Assembly: GCA_021825955.1 (NCBI GenBank)
Contig: JAKAEH010000027.1
Location: 1-8,319 of the forward strand
Direction of reading: 5' to 3'
DNA: 8,319 nt
DNA from: a bacterium
GTDB lineage: Bacteria; Patescibacteria; Microgenomatia; Levybacterales; UBA12049
Positions 1 through 5,334 of the stretch are shown piece after piece (the first letter of the stretch is position 1; each line of letters starts with the position of its first letter). The position numbers and the translations under genes are program-made. Under the pieces are notes generated by a model, which was given only the letters and a program-made list of their open reading frames with translations, did no database searches and was not told where the DNA came from.

Positions 1-839
1 GTAAACAGTAAGCAATATTTAAAAGGAGGTACACAATATGCGATATATGAGCCTTATAGATTAAATTCTCTACTCTTAGCATTAATTGCATTTATGTTGT
101 AATCGGTTTTATTGGAGGGAAAAAGGGCATTGGGGCGATCATAGGGCTTGCGGTAAGCCTTGCAATTATCATTTTATGGATCATTCCTCAGATATTACAC
201 GGGCAGGATCCTTTGCAAACCTGCATTATTGGAGGATTTATTGTCCTTGTTACTACTACGTATATTGCTCATGGAGTCTCTCTTAAAACAACTGTTGCGA
301 TATTAGGTACTTCTATAGCATTTTTAATAGCGGAATGGCTTACCACAACAATTGTAGATTTAATGAAAACAACTGGCTTAGGAAGTGAAGATATTTACAA
401 TTTACAAATGGGAACTTCGATAAATCCTAAAGGCTTACTATTAGGAGGAATACTTATAGCAACTTTAGGGGCATTAAACGATATAACTACTACTCAGTCA
501 ATAACCATATTTACTTTAGTTAAGGAAAATCCAAAGCAAAAACTATCTGATTTGTTTAGTAAAGGAATGGATATCGGCAAAGAACATATAGCTTCTTTAA
601 TAAACACTCTTATACTTGCTTTTGCAGGATCTTCTTTAGCAGTGTTAATATTTTTTGAAATAAACCCAATGCATTTACCTATCTGGGTAATTCTAAATAA
701 TGAAGCTACAATGGAGGAGATTATAAAGAGCATTGTTGGGAGCAGTGCGTTAATTTTAGCTGTTCCCATAACGACGTTTATTGCTGCTTGGATTGCTTTG
801 CGAGGAACTACTTTTCGTAAATTTCTAGAATCTCTTTAG
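1..839 (+). CDS. YibE/F-family multi-pass membrane protein, 5'-partial and frameshifted
   Basis: The product resembles the YibE/F-like family, integral membrane proteins of unsettled function, some suggested to be transporters. Reading frame 1 is open from the window edge to a TAA at 100-102 and encodes a family-like segment (YEPYRLNSLLLALIAFML). The reading then continues without a break of sense in frame 3 (VIGFIGGKKGIGAIIGLAV...) to the TAG at 837-839. One extra base near 97-100 would restore a single frame. About seven hydrophobic segments are visible. The stretch MGTSINPKGLLLGG followed by GALNDITTTQ is the most family-like part, and the C-terminus is FRKFLESL. The true start lies left of the window. 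If the shift is real, only internal starts remain, such as TTG 213 or ATG 363, and these would lose the first two membrane segments. A terminator lies 120 bases downstream. Family assignment is from recalled motifs. Confidence 0.8.
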
Positions 840-865
840 TCCAGGAAAAGTATATCAATTAGTTT

Positions 866-907
866 TGAGACGAATATGCCTTTGCAATGTCTCATTTAGC
901 CTCAAAA
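866..907 (+). other. overlapping inverted repeats downstream of the YibE/F gene
   Basis: TGAGAC (866-871) is complementary to GTCTCA (889-894), while TTTTGAG (863-869) is complementary to CTCAAAA (901-907). The two pairings share bases, so they are mutually exclusive. There is no U-tract, so this is not an obvious intrinsic terminator. It could be an RNA structure in the 3' UTR of the YibE/F transcript or chance in AT-rich DNA. Confidence 0.3.
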
Positions 908-919
908 GCAAGACACCGC

Positions 920-933
920 TATAATGATATAAT
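920..933 (+). promoter_or_regulatory. tandem TATAAT -10-like boxes
   Basis: Two perfect TATAAT hexamers (920-925 and 928-933) lie two bases apart, bracketed by the inverted repeat ACCGCT (915-920) and AGCGGT (942-947). No good -35 box is found at 16-18 bases upstream. If active on the plus strand they would start a transcript of roughly 50 nt that ends at the terminator at 961-990. No open reading frame of note lies between. Confidence 0.3.
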
Positions 934-960
934 GGGTCTAGAGCGGTATGCTCAGCTCGG

Positions 961-990
961 AAAAAAGGACGGGTTAATCCCGTCTTTTTT
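961..990. terminator. bidirectional intrinsic terminator
   Basis: The stem GACGGG (968-973 region) pairs with CCCGTC (979-984) around the loop TTAAT, extended by a G-U pair. It is flanked by six A on the left and six T on the right, so it gives a U-tract on either strand. It would end transcription from the YibE/F gene on the plus strand and from the VIT remnant on the minus strand. Confidence 0.85.
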
Positions 991-1026
991 GTGAATAGCT
1001 AGTGATTTGATTTGCTAATCTGCCCA

Positions 1027-1191
1027 TCACGAAGTGAGAAATACTCCTGGGGTGCAAGCCCGGCAGCACAACACCAAACCTGCGATAGATACTATTCCGT
1101 CATTTGCTCCCAAAACAGATGCTCTTAACCAGTTTAGCTTATGTGTTGAGCTATTTAGCCCCTCTTTTGCCTGATTATTTTTCTTCGCCAT
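1027..1191 (-). pseudogene. VIT1/CCC1-family metal transporter remnant (N-terminal fragment)
   Basis: The reading from ATG 1191 gives MAKKNNQAKEGLNSS, then LNWLRASVLGANDGIVSIAGLVL, which is the hallmark first part of VIT1/CCC1 family vacuolar iron/manganese transporter-like proteins (normally about 230 residues and five membrane segments). Recognisable homology ends after about 40 residues. The frame then runs through CCRACTPGVFLTS to a TGA at 1027-1029. The DNA at the junction (about 1021-1080) is visibly GC-richer than its surroundings. A +1 shift in the tail gives a longer reading to about 999, but that is also not VIT-like. A TATAAT box sits six bases before ATG 1191, so the start of the gene still has its promoter. 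An upstream ATG at 1209 exists but would overlap that box. I read it as a truncated relic that cannot make a transporter. Confidence 0.7.
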
Positions 1192-1197
1192 AAAAAT

Positions 1198-1203
1198 ATT
1201 ATA
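1198..1203 (-). promoter_or_regulatory. -10 box of the VIT remnant (leaderless type)
   Basis: TATAAT on the minus strand is followed by six bases (ATTTTT) and then ATG at 1191, so the predicted transcript start would coincide with the start codon. There is no Shine-Dalgarno site. The nearest -35-like hexamer, TTGAGT (1223-1218), is only 14 bases away, so the -35 is weak. Confidence 0.5.
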
Positions 1204-1244
1204 CATCACAAAATTCTACTCAACATTTGCCCTTCCAATAAGAC

Positions 1245-1250
1245 TATAAT
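1245..1250 (+). promoter_or_regulatory. -10 box of the Nudix gene (leaderless type)
   Basis: A perfect TATAAT is followed by six bases (ACGCTT) and ATG 1257. No Shine-Dalgarno site can fit between. No consensus -35 is seen at the right distance (TCAACA at 1220-1225 would need a 19-base spacer). It is divergent from the VIT remnant promoter 41 bases away. Confidence 0.55.
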
Positions 1251-1256
1251 ACGCTT

Positions 1257-1643
1257 ATGGATAAGCTCTCCCCAGGATTAATCCTCTTAACATATAAGGG
1301 CAAGGTACTTCTAATGCATAAACAAAACAGCGTAATAGATACCGAAATTCATCCTTGGAGTTTTATAGGAGGATTAAAAGAAAAGGACAAACCATTAGAA
1401 AAAACTTTAACAAAAATAATTCATAGAGAGATGGGGATTAGTGTTGAAAATATAGAGTTTTTGTCGGACTCCTATTACCATGCAAGACTAACAGACAATA
1501 ACGTAAATCAAATTAAAAGGAAAGAAAATCAGCTTTTGGATTTTTTTACACTTAGGGAAACAGAAAAACTCTTTTTATCTTTAGCTACAAAAGATTTTAT
1601 CCTAAAGCACGGAATAACTATCCTAAATACGCCTTTAAATTAA
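1257..1643 (+). CDS. Nudix-fold protein with degenerate Nudix box
   Basis: This 128-residue protein resembles small bacterial Nudix hydrolases, which cleave nucleoside diphosphates linked to another moiety. The N-terminal strand (PGLILLTYKGKVLLMHKQ), the HPWSFIGG motif at residues 32-39 and the helix ending in HREMGI (56-61) fit the fold. Aligning G39 and G60 with the ends of the 23-residue Nudix box, position E7 is K45, R15 is K53, E16 is I54, E19 is R57, and only E20 (E58) is kept. Most metal-binding glutamates are therefore missing. The C-terminal part (YYHARLTDNNVNQ, LLDFFTLRE, KDFILKHG) looks like a conserved subgroup I recall from other bacteria. It may have lost hydrolysis and act as a binding protein, or use other ligands. 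It has its own leaderless-type promoter. No clear terminator is seen before the next gene. Confidence 0.75.
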   Translation: MDKLSPGLILLTYKGKVLLMHKQNSVIDTEIHPWSFIGGLKEKDKPLEKTLTKIIHREMGISVENIEFLSDSYYHARLTDNNVNQIKRKENQLLDFFTLRETEKLFLSLATKDFILKHGITILNTPLN

Positions 1644-1718
1644 AAAACTTTTCATCCTCTTACAATAAACATATATATATTTTGCATTCGCTTGCTACCG
1701 TTTAGATAAATCCCCTGA

Positions 1719-1728
1719 AAGGTGGTGT
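1719..1728 (+). promoter_or_regulatory. Shine-Dalgarno site AAAGGTGGTG
   Basis: This purine-rich site lies about five bases before ATG 1733 and is the only convincing ribosome binding site ahead of a gene in the window. It supports the choice of ATG 1733 and implies a leadered mRNA. A possible promoter for it is TTGCAT (1682-1687), a 17-base spacer, then GATAAA (1705-1710), which is weak. Confidence 0.6.
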
Positions 1729-1732
1729 AAAA

Positions 1733-2032
1733 ATGACAGACGACGAGAGTAAGATAACTACCGACCACGAACAAATTCTTGAATGGGTCGAAAAACGAGA
1801 CGGAAGACCGGCAATGGTAAACGGAACACAAAAGAAGATTAATCAAAAAGGTCTTCTGCGTATAAATTTTCCAGGCTACAGCGAAGATAACCTAGAAGAA
1901 ATTTCATGGAATAAATTTTTTAAAACTTTTGATGAGAAAGATTTAGTATTTTTGTTTCAGGATACCAAACCAAATGGAGAACTAAGTTATTTTTGTAAAA
2001 TTGTAAGCAAAAACGAATACTTAAATATATAA
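1733..2032 (+). CDS. small conserved hypothetical protein (misnamed 'glucan branching enzyme' type)
   Basis: A 99-residue acidic soluble protein with no signal peptide or membrane segment. The pattern TTDHEQILEWVEKRDGRPA at residues 9-27, then LLRINFPGY (about 41-49), NLEEISWNKFF and FDEKDLVFLFQD, matches from memory a small stand-alone family found in many bacteria. Database entries for that family often carry the name 1,4-alpha-glucan branching enzyme. The protein is far too short to hold a GH13 catalytic barrel, so that name should not be taken as function. The DHE-xx-W and PGY...LEEISW..FF patterns suggest a compact single domain. The length appears complete. It stands alone between the Nudix gene and the glycosidase and has a strong Shine-Dalgarno site, unlike its neighbours. 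Function is unknown. Confidence 0.75.
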   Translation: MTDDESKITTDHEQILEWVEKRDGRPAMVNGTQKKINQKGLLRINFPGYSEDNLEEISWNKFFKTFDEKDLVFLFQDTKPNGELSYFCKIVSKNEYLNI

Positions 2033-2103
2033 TTTTTAAAAGGCAGCATTACTTGTCCTTGAAATTGACCAAATCAATAATTACGAAAATATTAAAATTT
2101 AGC

Positions 2104-2117
2104 CTTATAAATATAAG
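2104..2117. repeat. small AT-rich inverted repeat
   Basis: CTTAT (2104-2108), the loop AAAT and ATAAG (2113-2117) form a 5-bp hairpin in the gap between the small acidic protein and the glycosidase. It is too weak and lacks a T-tract for a confident terminator call. Nothing else but the promoter below is seen in 2033-2198. Confidence 0.25.
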
Positions 2118-2154
2118 ATTTCTGTAAGAAAAAAGCTATAGGTCTTCATTTGGG

Positions 2155-2182
2155 TTGACATGTTTTTTATATTTTGTTAAAT
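2155..2182 (+). promoter_or_regulatory. candidate promoter of the GH8 gene
   Basis: A perfect TTGACA (2155-2160) is followed by a 16-base spacer and TTAAAT (2177-2182), placing the start site near 2189, about 10 bases before GTG 2199. A second TTGACA lies at 2183-2188, 28 bases after the first, but leaves no room for a -10 before the gene. No Shine-Dalgarno site is present between the promoter and the start. Confidence 0.45.
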
Positions 2183-2198
2183 TTGACACTCCTTGCCC

Positions 2199-3944
2199 GT
2201 GAAGAAAAAAATTCTTAAAAAAACAATTTACATAACGCTCGCAATTGTTCTGCTAATTCAGATAATCCCTAAGATTTGGGCTCTAGCTTCTTCAAATCCT
2301 TCAGTAAATGCAATAGCAAACTCCAACAACACATATACAATAATAGCAAATTTTACAGACAACGTTCCTTCGGGAAATATAATCGATCTGGAACTGTATA
2401 ACTCCTCCAATCAAAAAGTCTGGCAATACTTTACAACCAACGGGGGAAACAGTGTTACTTCTACTACAAACCCACTCAGCCCTGGAACGTATACCATTTC
2501 TGCCGGGCTTTTCAATCCTAATTGGTCTTCCAATTACGCTTGGTATTCAAATTTATATACAATTACAGTTCCTTCCGTCTCGCAAACTACTCAAATTCCG
2601 GTAGTTTCGGCAGTAAGAAACGCTGATTCTTCATATTCAATTAACGTAAACTTTTCTTCATCCATACCTGCCGGAAACATTATAGATCTGGAACTTTATA
2701 ACTCATCCGATCAGCAAATATGGCAGAGTTTTACCACAAATGGAGGAACGGTGTATAACGCAACTTCTAAACCATTATCAGCTGGCGTATATACGGTAAG
2801 TATCGGACTATTTGCTCCAAACTGGGCATCAAACTATAACTGGTATTCAAAAATATATACTATCGACACCAGTGTTGTTCCTGCATCTGCATCTACTTCA
2901 ACTTCGCTTCCGACTCCGACAAGTACTCCAAGCACTGTAAACACTTCAGCACCTGCCGCGATTAATCAGAGTGTCTTTAACTCCGCCATTTCATCTTATA
3001 ACGATTGGAAAACAAAATACGTCCAGTCTATAGGTACCGGACAGCTAAGAGTTGTCAGACCTGAGAACAACAACGATACAGTCAGCGAAGGTATAGGATA
3101 CGGGATGCTTTTAAGCTACTTTGCAAATGATCAGGCTACTTTTTCCGGACTTTGGAATTATGCCTCTAAATATTTAGATACAAATGGATTAATGAATTGG
3201 CAAATTGATTCTTCGGGAAACATAATCGGACAGGGATCGGCAACCGATGCCGATGAAGATATGGCTTATGCTCTTTTAAGGGCAGATTCTAAATGGCCGG
3301 GAAATCAATATGGAGCTTCTGCAAAAAAATTAATTAGTTCGATGATGGCAACCGAAGTGTTATCGTCAAATCTTATAAATCCCGGAGACAACTGGGGGAG
3401 CACGAAGATAATTAATCCTTCTTATTTAGCTCCCGCATATTACAGAGCTTTTTCAAGTTTTACTGGCGACGCAAGGTGGCAAACTGTCGCCGATAAATCT
3501 CTATCCTGGGCTGCAGACGTTTCAAACAACTCGACCGGACTTTTCCCGGACTGGATTAACGACGACTTATCTGCCGCCTCAATCTCATGGGACTCACACC
3601 CAAACGACTTTTACTATGATGCGGTAAGAACTCCCATAAGGCTTTTTATGGAATATAAATGGAATAATAACCAGACTGCAAAAAATATTCTTTCGAAAGA
3701 AAATAATTTTATTACCTTAGTCACAATGCCAAAACTCATAAGCGGTTATACATTAAACGGAGCTCCGTTAACAAGCTATCTAGATGCAACCTTCTTAAGT
3801 TCATATGCATCGATTGCGCAAGTTAATCCAACGACTCAAATGTCAAACGATTTAACAAACCAGCTTATACAGAATTCAACCGGCAATTATTTCGGAACTT
3901 CTTTAAAGACAATAACGCTTTTTGTAATAGCTGGCTCCCGGTAA
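2199..3944 (+). CDS. secreted glycoside hydrolase family 8 (endoglucanase-type) with two tandem N-terminal modules
   Basis: GTG 2199 gives MKKKILKK followed by a hydrophobic signal segment ending at IWALA|SS. TTG 2193 is two codons upstream and gives the 583-residue numbering used here. Two modules follow with an exact 100-residue period (about 34-127 and 134-226). IIDLELYNSS recurs at 63 and 163, and LFxPNW at 106 and 206. They look like beta-sandwich modules with exposed tryptophans, of the kind attached to extracellular glycosidases. A Ser/Thr/Pro linker (about 230-256) leads to the GH8 catalytic domain (about 257-583). Seen there are SEGIGYGM with the likely acid E299, the family signature ATDADEDMAYALL (D352/D354), and YYDAVRTPIR with D476 as the likely base. 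Known GH8 enzymes cleave beta-1,4 glucans, lichenan, chitosan or xylooligosaccharides. Cellulose-like substrate is the default guess, but specificity cannot be read from sequence alone. The protein ends at the domain end. The convergent hydrolase gene ends five bases further on. Confidence 0.9.
   Translation: MKKKILKKTIYITLAIVLLIQIIPKIWALASSNPSVNAIANSNNTYTIIANFTDNVPSGNIIDLELYNSSNQKVWQYFTTNGGNSVTSTTNPLSPGTYTISAGLFNPNWSSNYAWYSNLYTITVPSVSQTTQIPVVSAVRNADSSYSINVNFSSSIPAGNIIDLELYNSSDQQIWQSFTTNGGTVYNATSKPLSAGVYTVSIGLFAPNWASNYNWYSKIYTIDTSVVPASASTSTSLPTPTSTPSTVNTSAPAAINQSVFNSAISSYNDWKTKYVQSIGTGQLRVVRPENNNDTVSEGIGYGMLLSYFANDQATFSGLWNYASKYLDTNGLMNWQIDSSGNIIGQGSATDADEDMAYALLRADSKWPGNQYGASAKKLISSMMATEVLSSNLINPGDNWGSTKIINPSYLAPAYYRAFSSFTGDARWQTVADKSLSWAADVSNNSTGLFPDWINDDLSAASISWDSHPNDFYYDAVRTPIRLFMEYKWNNNQTAKNILSKENNFITLVTMPKLISGYTLNGAPLTSYLDATFLSSYASIAQVNPTTQMSNDLTNQLIQNSTGNYFGTSLKTITLFVIAGSR
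2379..2755 (+). repeat. 300-bp tandem duplication inside the GH8 gene
   Basis: The conserved cores of the two N-terminal modules lie 300 bases apart. For example, the DNA encoding IIDLELYN (around 2380 and 2680) is nearly identical, including GATCTGGAACT. The protein copies between residues 60-85 and 160-185 differ at only a handful of positions. This indicates an internal duplication that has kept register. Confidence 0.75.
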
Positions 3945-3949
3945 AACTT

Positions 3950-4909
3950 CTATCTTGAGAAATAGTTATAGACTTCAAGTGAAATTTCTGCAATTTTATT
4001 GTTTGCATCCTGCGGGTTTGCAGTGTTAGACATTACGACTATAATAAAATCTCCCTTTGGTGAATAAATTATACCGCCGTCATGAGAATACTTATTAAGC
4101 TCACCGGTTTTATGAGCGACAATCAGATTTTGCGGAAGTTTGAAAGTAAGTTTCGTATTTACTCTTTGCTCCCTTAGAAGATCAAGCATTTCATTCGTAG
4201 AATTTTTGTCGGCTAAATTTGATCTATATAATCTCTGAAAAAATAAAGCAATATCTTTTGGCGTTGAAAGGGGATTGGCTACTGAATAACCAAGTCTGGA
4301 ATTATCAAAGCCATTTTCAGCTAAAAAATCAGTAACGCTATGTAATGAAATTTTTTTAATTAAAAGATAAGCCGAATAATTATCAGAGATTGTTATCATA
4401 TTTGTTAAGGCGTCTTCAACAGACCACGGGATACTAATATCTCTAACTTGAGCGGAATCAGTTGAATACTGACTATTGAATTCATCAAGACTCCCGGATA
4501 AAAGATCATCTTTTTTAATCAATCCTTTATCTAACTGATTGTAAACCGAAGCCATTACCCAAAGCTTATAAAGACTGGCGGTCTCAAACTGCTTGTTCTC
4601 ATTTAAATAGTACTTTTCGCCTGTATTTAGATTAAAGATCACAATACCAAAATCATCCGTGTTATTGCCTAATCTATTTAAAACAATTTTCTCTAAATTT
4701 TTACTGTTATCTCTTGAGTTTATAAAACTTACCGCATTGTTAATTATCTTTCTGGCAATAGGGCTTATAAAAAAAGGGTTCTCGGCTTGATTATTTTGCA
4801 AAACAAAACCGGCAAAAAGCTGAATTATAAAAAAAATTGTAATTAGAAATACAAAAAATTTAACGATTGTATAGAAGTTTATTTTTCTTTCGTTATCGTT
4901 TTTAAACAT
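3950..4909 (-). CDS. membrane-anchored class A beta-lactamase-like serine hydrolase lacking Glu166
   Basis: This 319-residue protein belongs to the penicillin-recognising serine hydrolase superfamily (Beta-lactamase2 type). One N-terminal membrane segment (about 15-37) anchors it with the catalytic domain outside. Visible motifs are SxxK as S112-L-Y-K115, SDN at 175-177 and KTG at 267-269 (HKTGELN), with spacings close to class A. The omega-loop region reads NSRLGYSVANPLSTPKDIALFF (within 203-224) and lacks the usual RxExxLN element, so the deacylating glutamate appears absent. Without it the enzyme is unlikely to be an efficient beta-lactamase. A DD-carboxypeptidase, transpeptidase or other peptidoglycan-directed role is a fair alternative. 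ATG 4909 is supported by TATAAT six bases upstream. The gene is divergent from the zinc-ribbon gene and convergent with GH8. Resistance should not be inferred from the family name. Confidence 0.85.
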   Translation of the reverse strand: MFKNDNERKINFYTIVKFFVFLITIFFIIQLFAGFVLQNNQAENPFFISPIARKIINNAVSFINSRDNSKNLEKIVLNRLGNNTDDFGIVIFNLNTGEKYYLNENKQFETASLYKLWVMASVYNQLDKGLIKKDDLLSGSLDEFNSQYSTDSAQVRDISIPWSVEDALTNMITISDNYSAYLLIKKISLHSVTDFLAENGFDNSRLGYSVANPLSTPKDIALFFQRLYRSNLADKNSTNEMLDLLREQRVNTKLTFKLPQNLIVAHKTGELNKYSHDGGIIYSPKGDFIIVVMSNTANPQDANNKIAEISLEVYNYFSR

Positions 4910-4915
4910 TAATTT

Positions 4916-4943
4916 ATTATAATCAACTTAAAATTATTTACAA
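4916..4943 (-). promoter_or_regulatory. promoter of the serine hydrolase gene (leaderless type)
   Basis: TTGTAA (4943-4938), a 16-base spacer and a perfect TATAAT (4921-4916) are followed by six bases and ATG 4909. The start site would fall on or next to the start codon. The -35 overlaps the -35 of the divergent zinc-ribbon gene. Confidence 0.6.
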
Positions 4944-4965
4944 TTTTTGCTTGTTGTGAGATGCT
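4937..4965 (+). promoter_or_regulatory. promoter of the zinc-ribbon gene (leaderless type)
   Basis: TTTACA (4937-4942), a 17-base spacer and GATGCT (4960-4965) are followed by six bases and ATG 4972. The -10 matches TATAAT at only three positions, but the spacing to the -35 and to the start codon repeats the pattern of neighbouring genes. Confidence 0.45.
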
Positions 4966-4971
4966 TTACTT

Positions 4972-5310
4972 ATGGATTCGGTTTGTAGATATTGTGGTCT
5001 TCCGGTTTCTAAGAACTTTTTTTATTGTCCAACTTGTGGAAAAAATCTAATTAAACCTCCTTTATCAACATCTTTAGGAAAACAGCTTTGGCTTTATTTT
5101 GAAAGCTTTTTTCTTCCTCCATTCGGAATCTGGCCTTCTATAAAATATATTCTGGATAAGAATGAAAAAGCAAAAATCATCGGTATCATAGGTCTTGTTT
5201 TATCTTTTGTCTCGATAATTATTACGATTAACCTTATTACTAGTCTTTTCTCGAGTTCGATTACAGGAGATACAAGCCAATTGCAGCAGTTAAAAAGTTT
5301 GGGATATTAA
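4972..5310 (+). CDS. zinc-ribbon membrane protein, hypothetical
   Basis: A 112-residue protein. The N-terminus holds a zinc ribbon with CxxC pairs C5/C8 and C19/C22 (CRYCGL and CPTCGK), so one zinc ion is expected on the cytoplasmic side. A hydrophobic-amphipathic stretch with LPPFGIWPSIKYI (about 48-60) is followed by a strong membrane segment (about 67-94) and a short polar tail. Similar zinc-ribbon plus membrane proteins occur in many small-genome bacteria without known function. The start at ATG 4972 is supported by the promoter spacing. The next gene starts 24 bases after the stop but has its own -10 box, and its -35 overlaps the end of this gene. The pair may therefore be co-transcribed as well as separately started. 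Confidence 0.75.
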   Translation: MDSVCRYCGLPVSKNFFYCPTCGKNLIKPPLSTSLGKQLWLYFESFFLPPFGIWPSIKYILDKNEKAKIIGIIGLVLSFVSIIITINLITSLFSSSITGDTSQLQQLKSLGY

Positions 5311-5328
5311 TTTTAAATCTGGTATACT
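5299..5328 (+). promoter_or_regulatory. promoter of the two-TM sensor-like gene (leaderless type)
   Basis: TTGGGA (5299-5304), an 18-base spacer and TATACT (5323-5328) are followed by six bases (TATCTT) and ATG 5335. No Shine-Dalgarno site is present. The -35 lies inside the last codons of the zinc-ribbon gene. Confidence 0.55.
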
Positions 5329-5334
5329 TATCTT

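Noticed and set aside
21..64. Perfect Shine-Dalgarno-like AAAAGGAGGT seven bases before ATG 38
   Set aside because: The ATG opens only an eight-codon reading (to TAA 62), and the same bases encode LKGGTQY in the YibE/F frame, which continues sensibly. It is most likely chance codon use.
86..286. 66-codon open frame in the first 300 bases
   Set aside because: Its translation is rich in Cys, Tyr, His and Trp and unlike any family. It is an off-frame reading of the YibE/F membrane segments.
494..769. 91-codon minus-strand open frame
   Set aside because: It lies antisense to the well-supported YibE/F gene and has no promoter or family match.
941..985. tRNA-like words (GCTCAGCTCGG and GGGTTAATCCC)
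   Set aside because: No acceptor stem, anticodon arm or CCA-side pairing can be formed around them; the second is the loop and stem of the terminator.
1652..1846. 64-codon minus-strand open frame
   Set aside because: It overlaps the start of the small acidic protein, which has a Shine-Dalgarno site and family-like sequence.
1733..2032. Functional link between the 'branching enzyme'-type small protein and the GH8 glycosidase
   Set aside because: The name is a database artefact. The two genes are 166 bases apart with separate start signals, and nothing in the sequence shows a shared pathway.
3940..3955. Terminator between GH8 and the convergent serine hydrolase
   Set aside because: Only five bases separate the stop codons, and no GC-rich hairpin with a T-tract is seen nearby.
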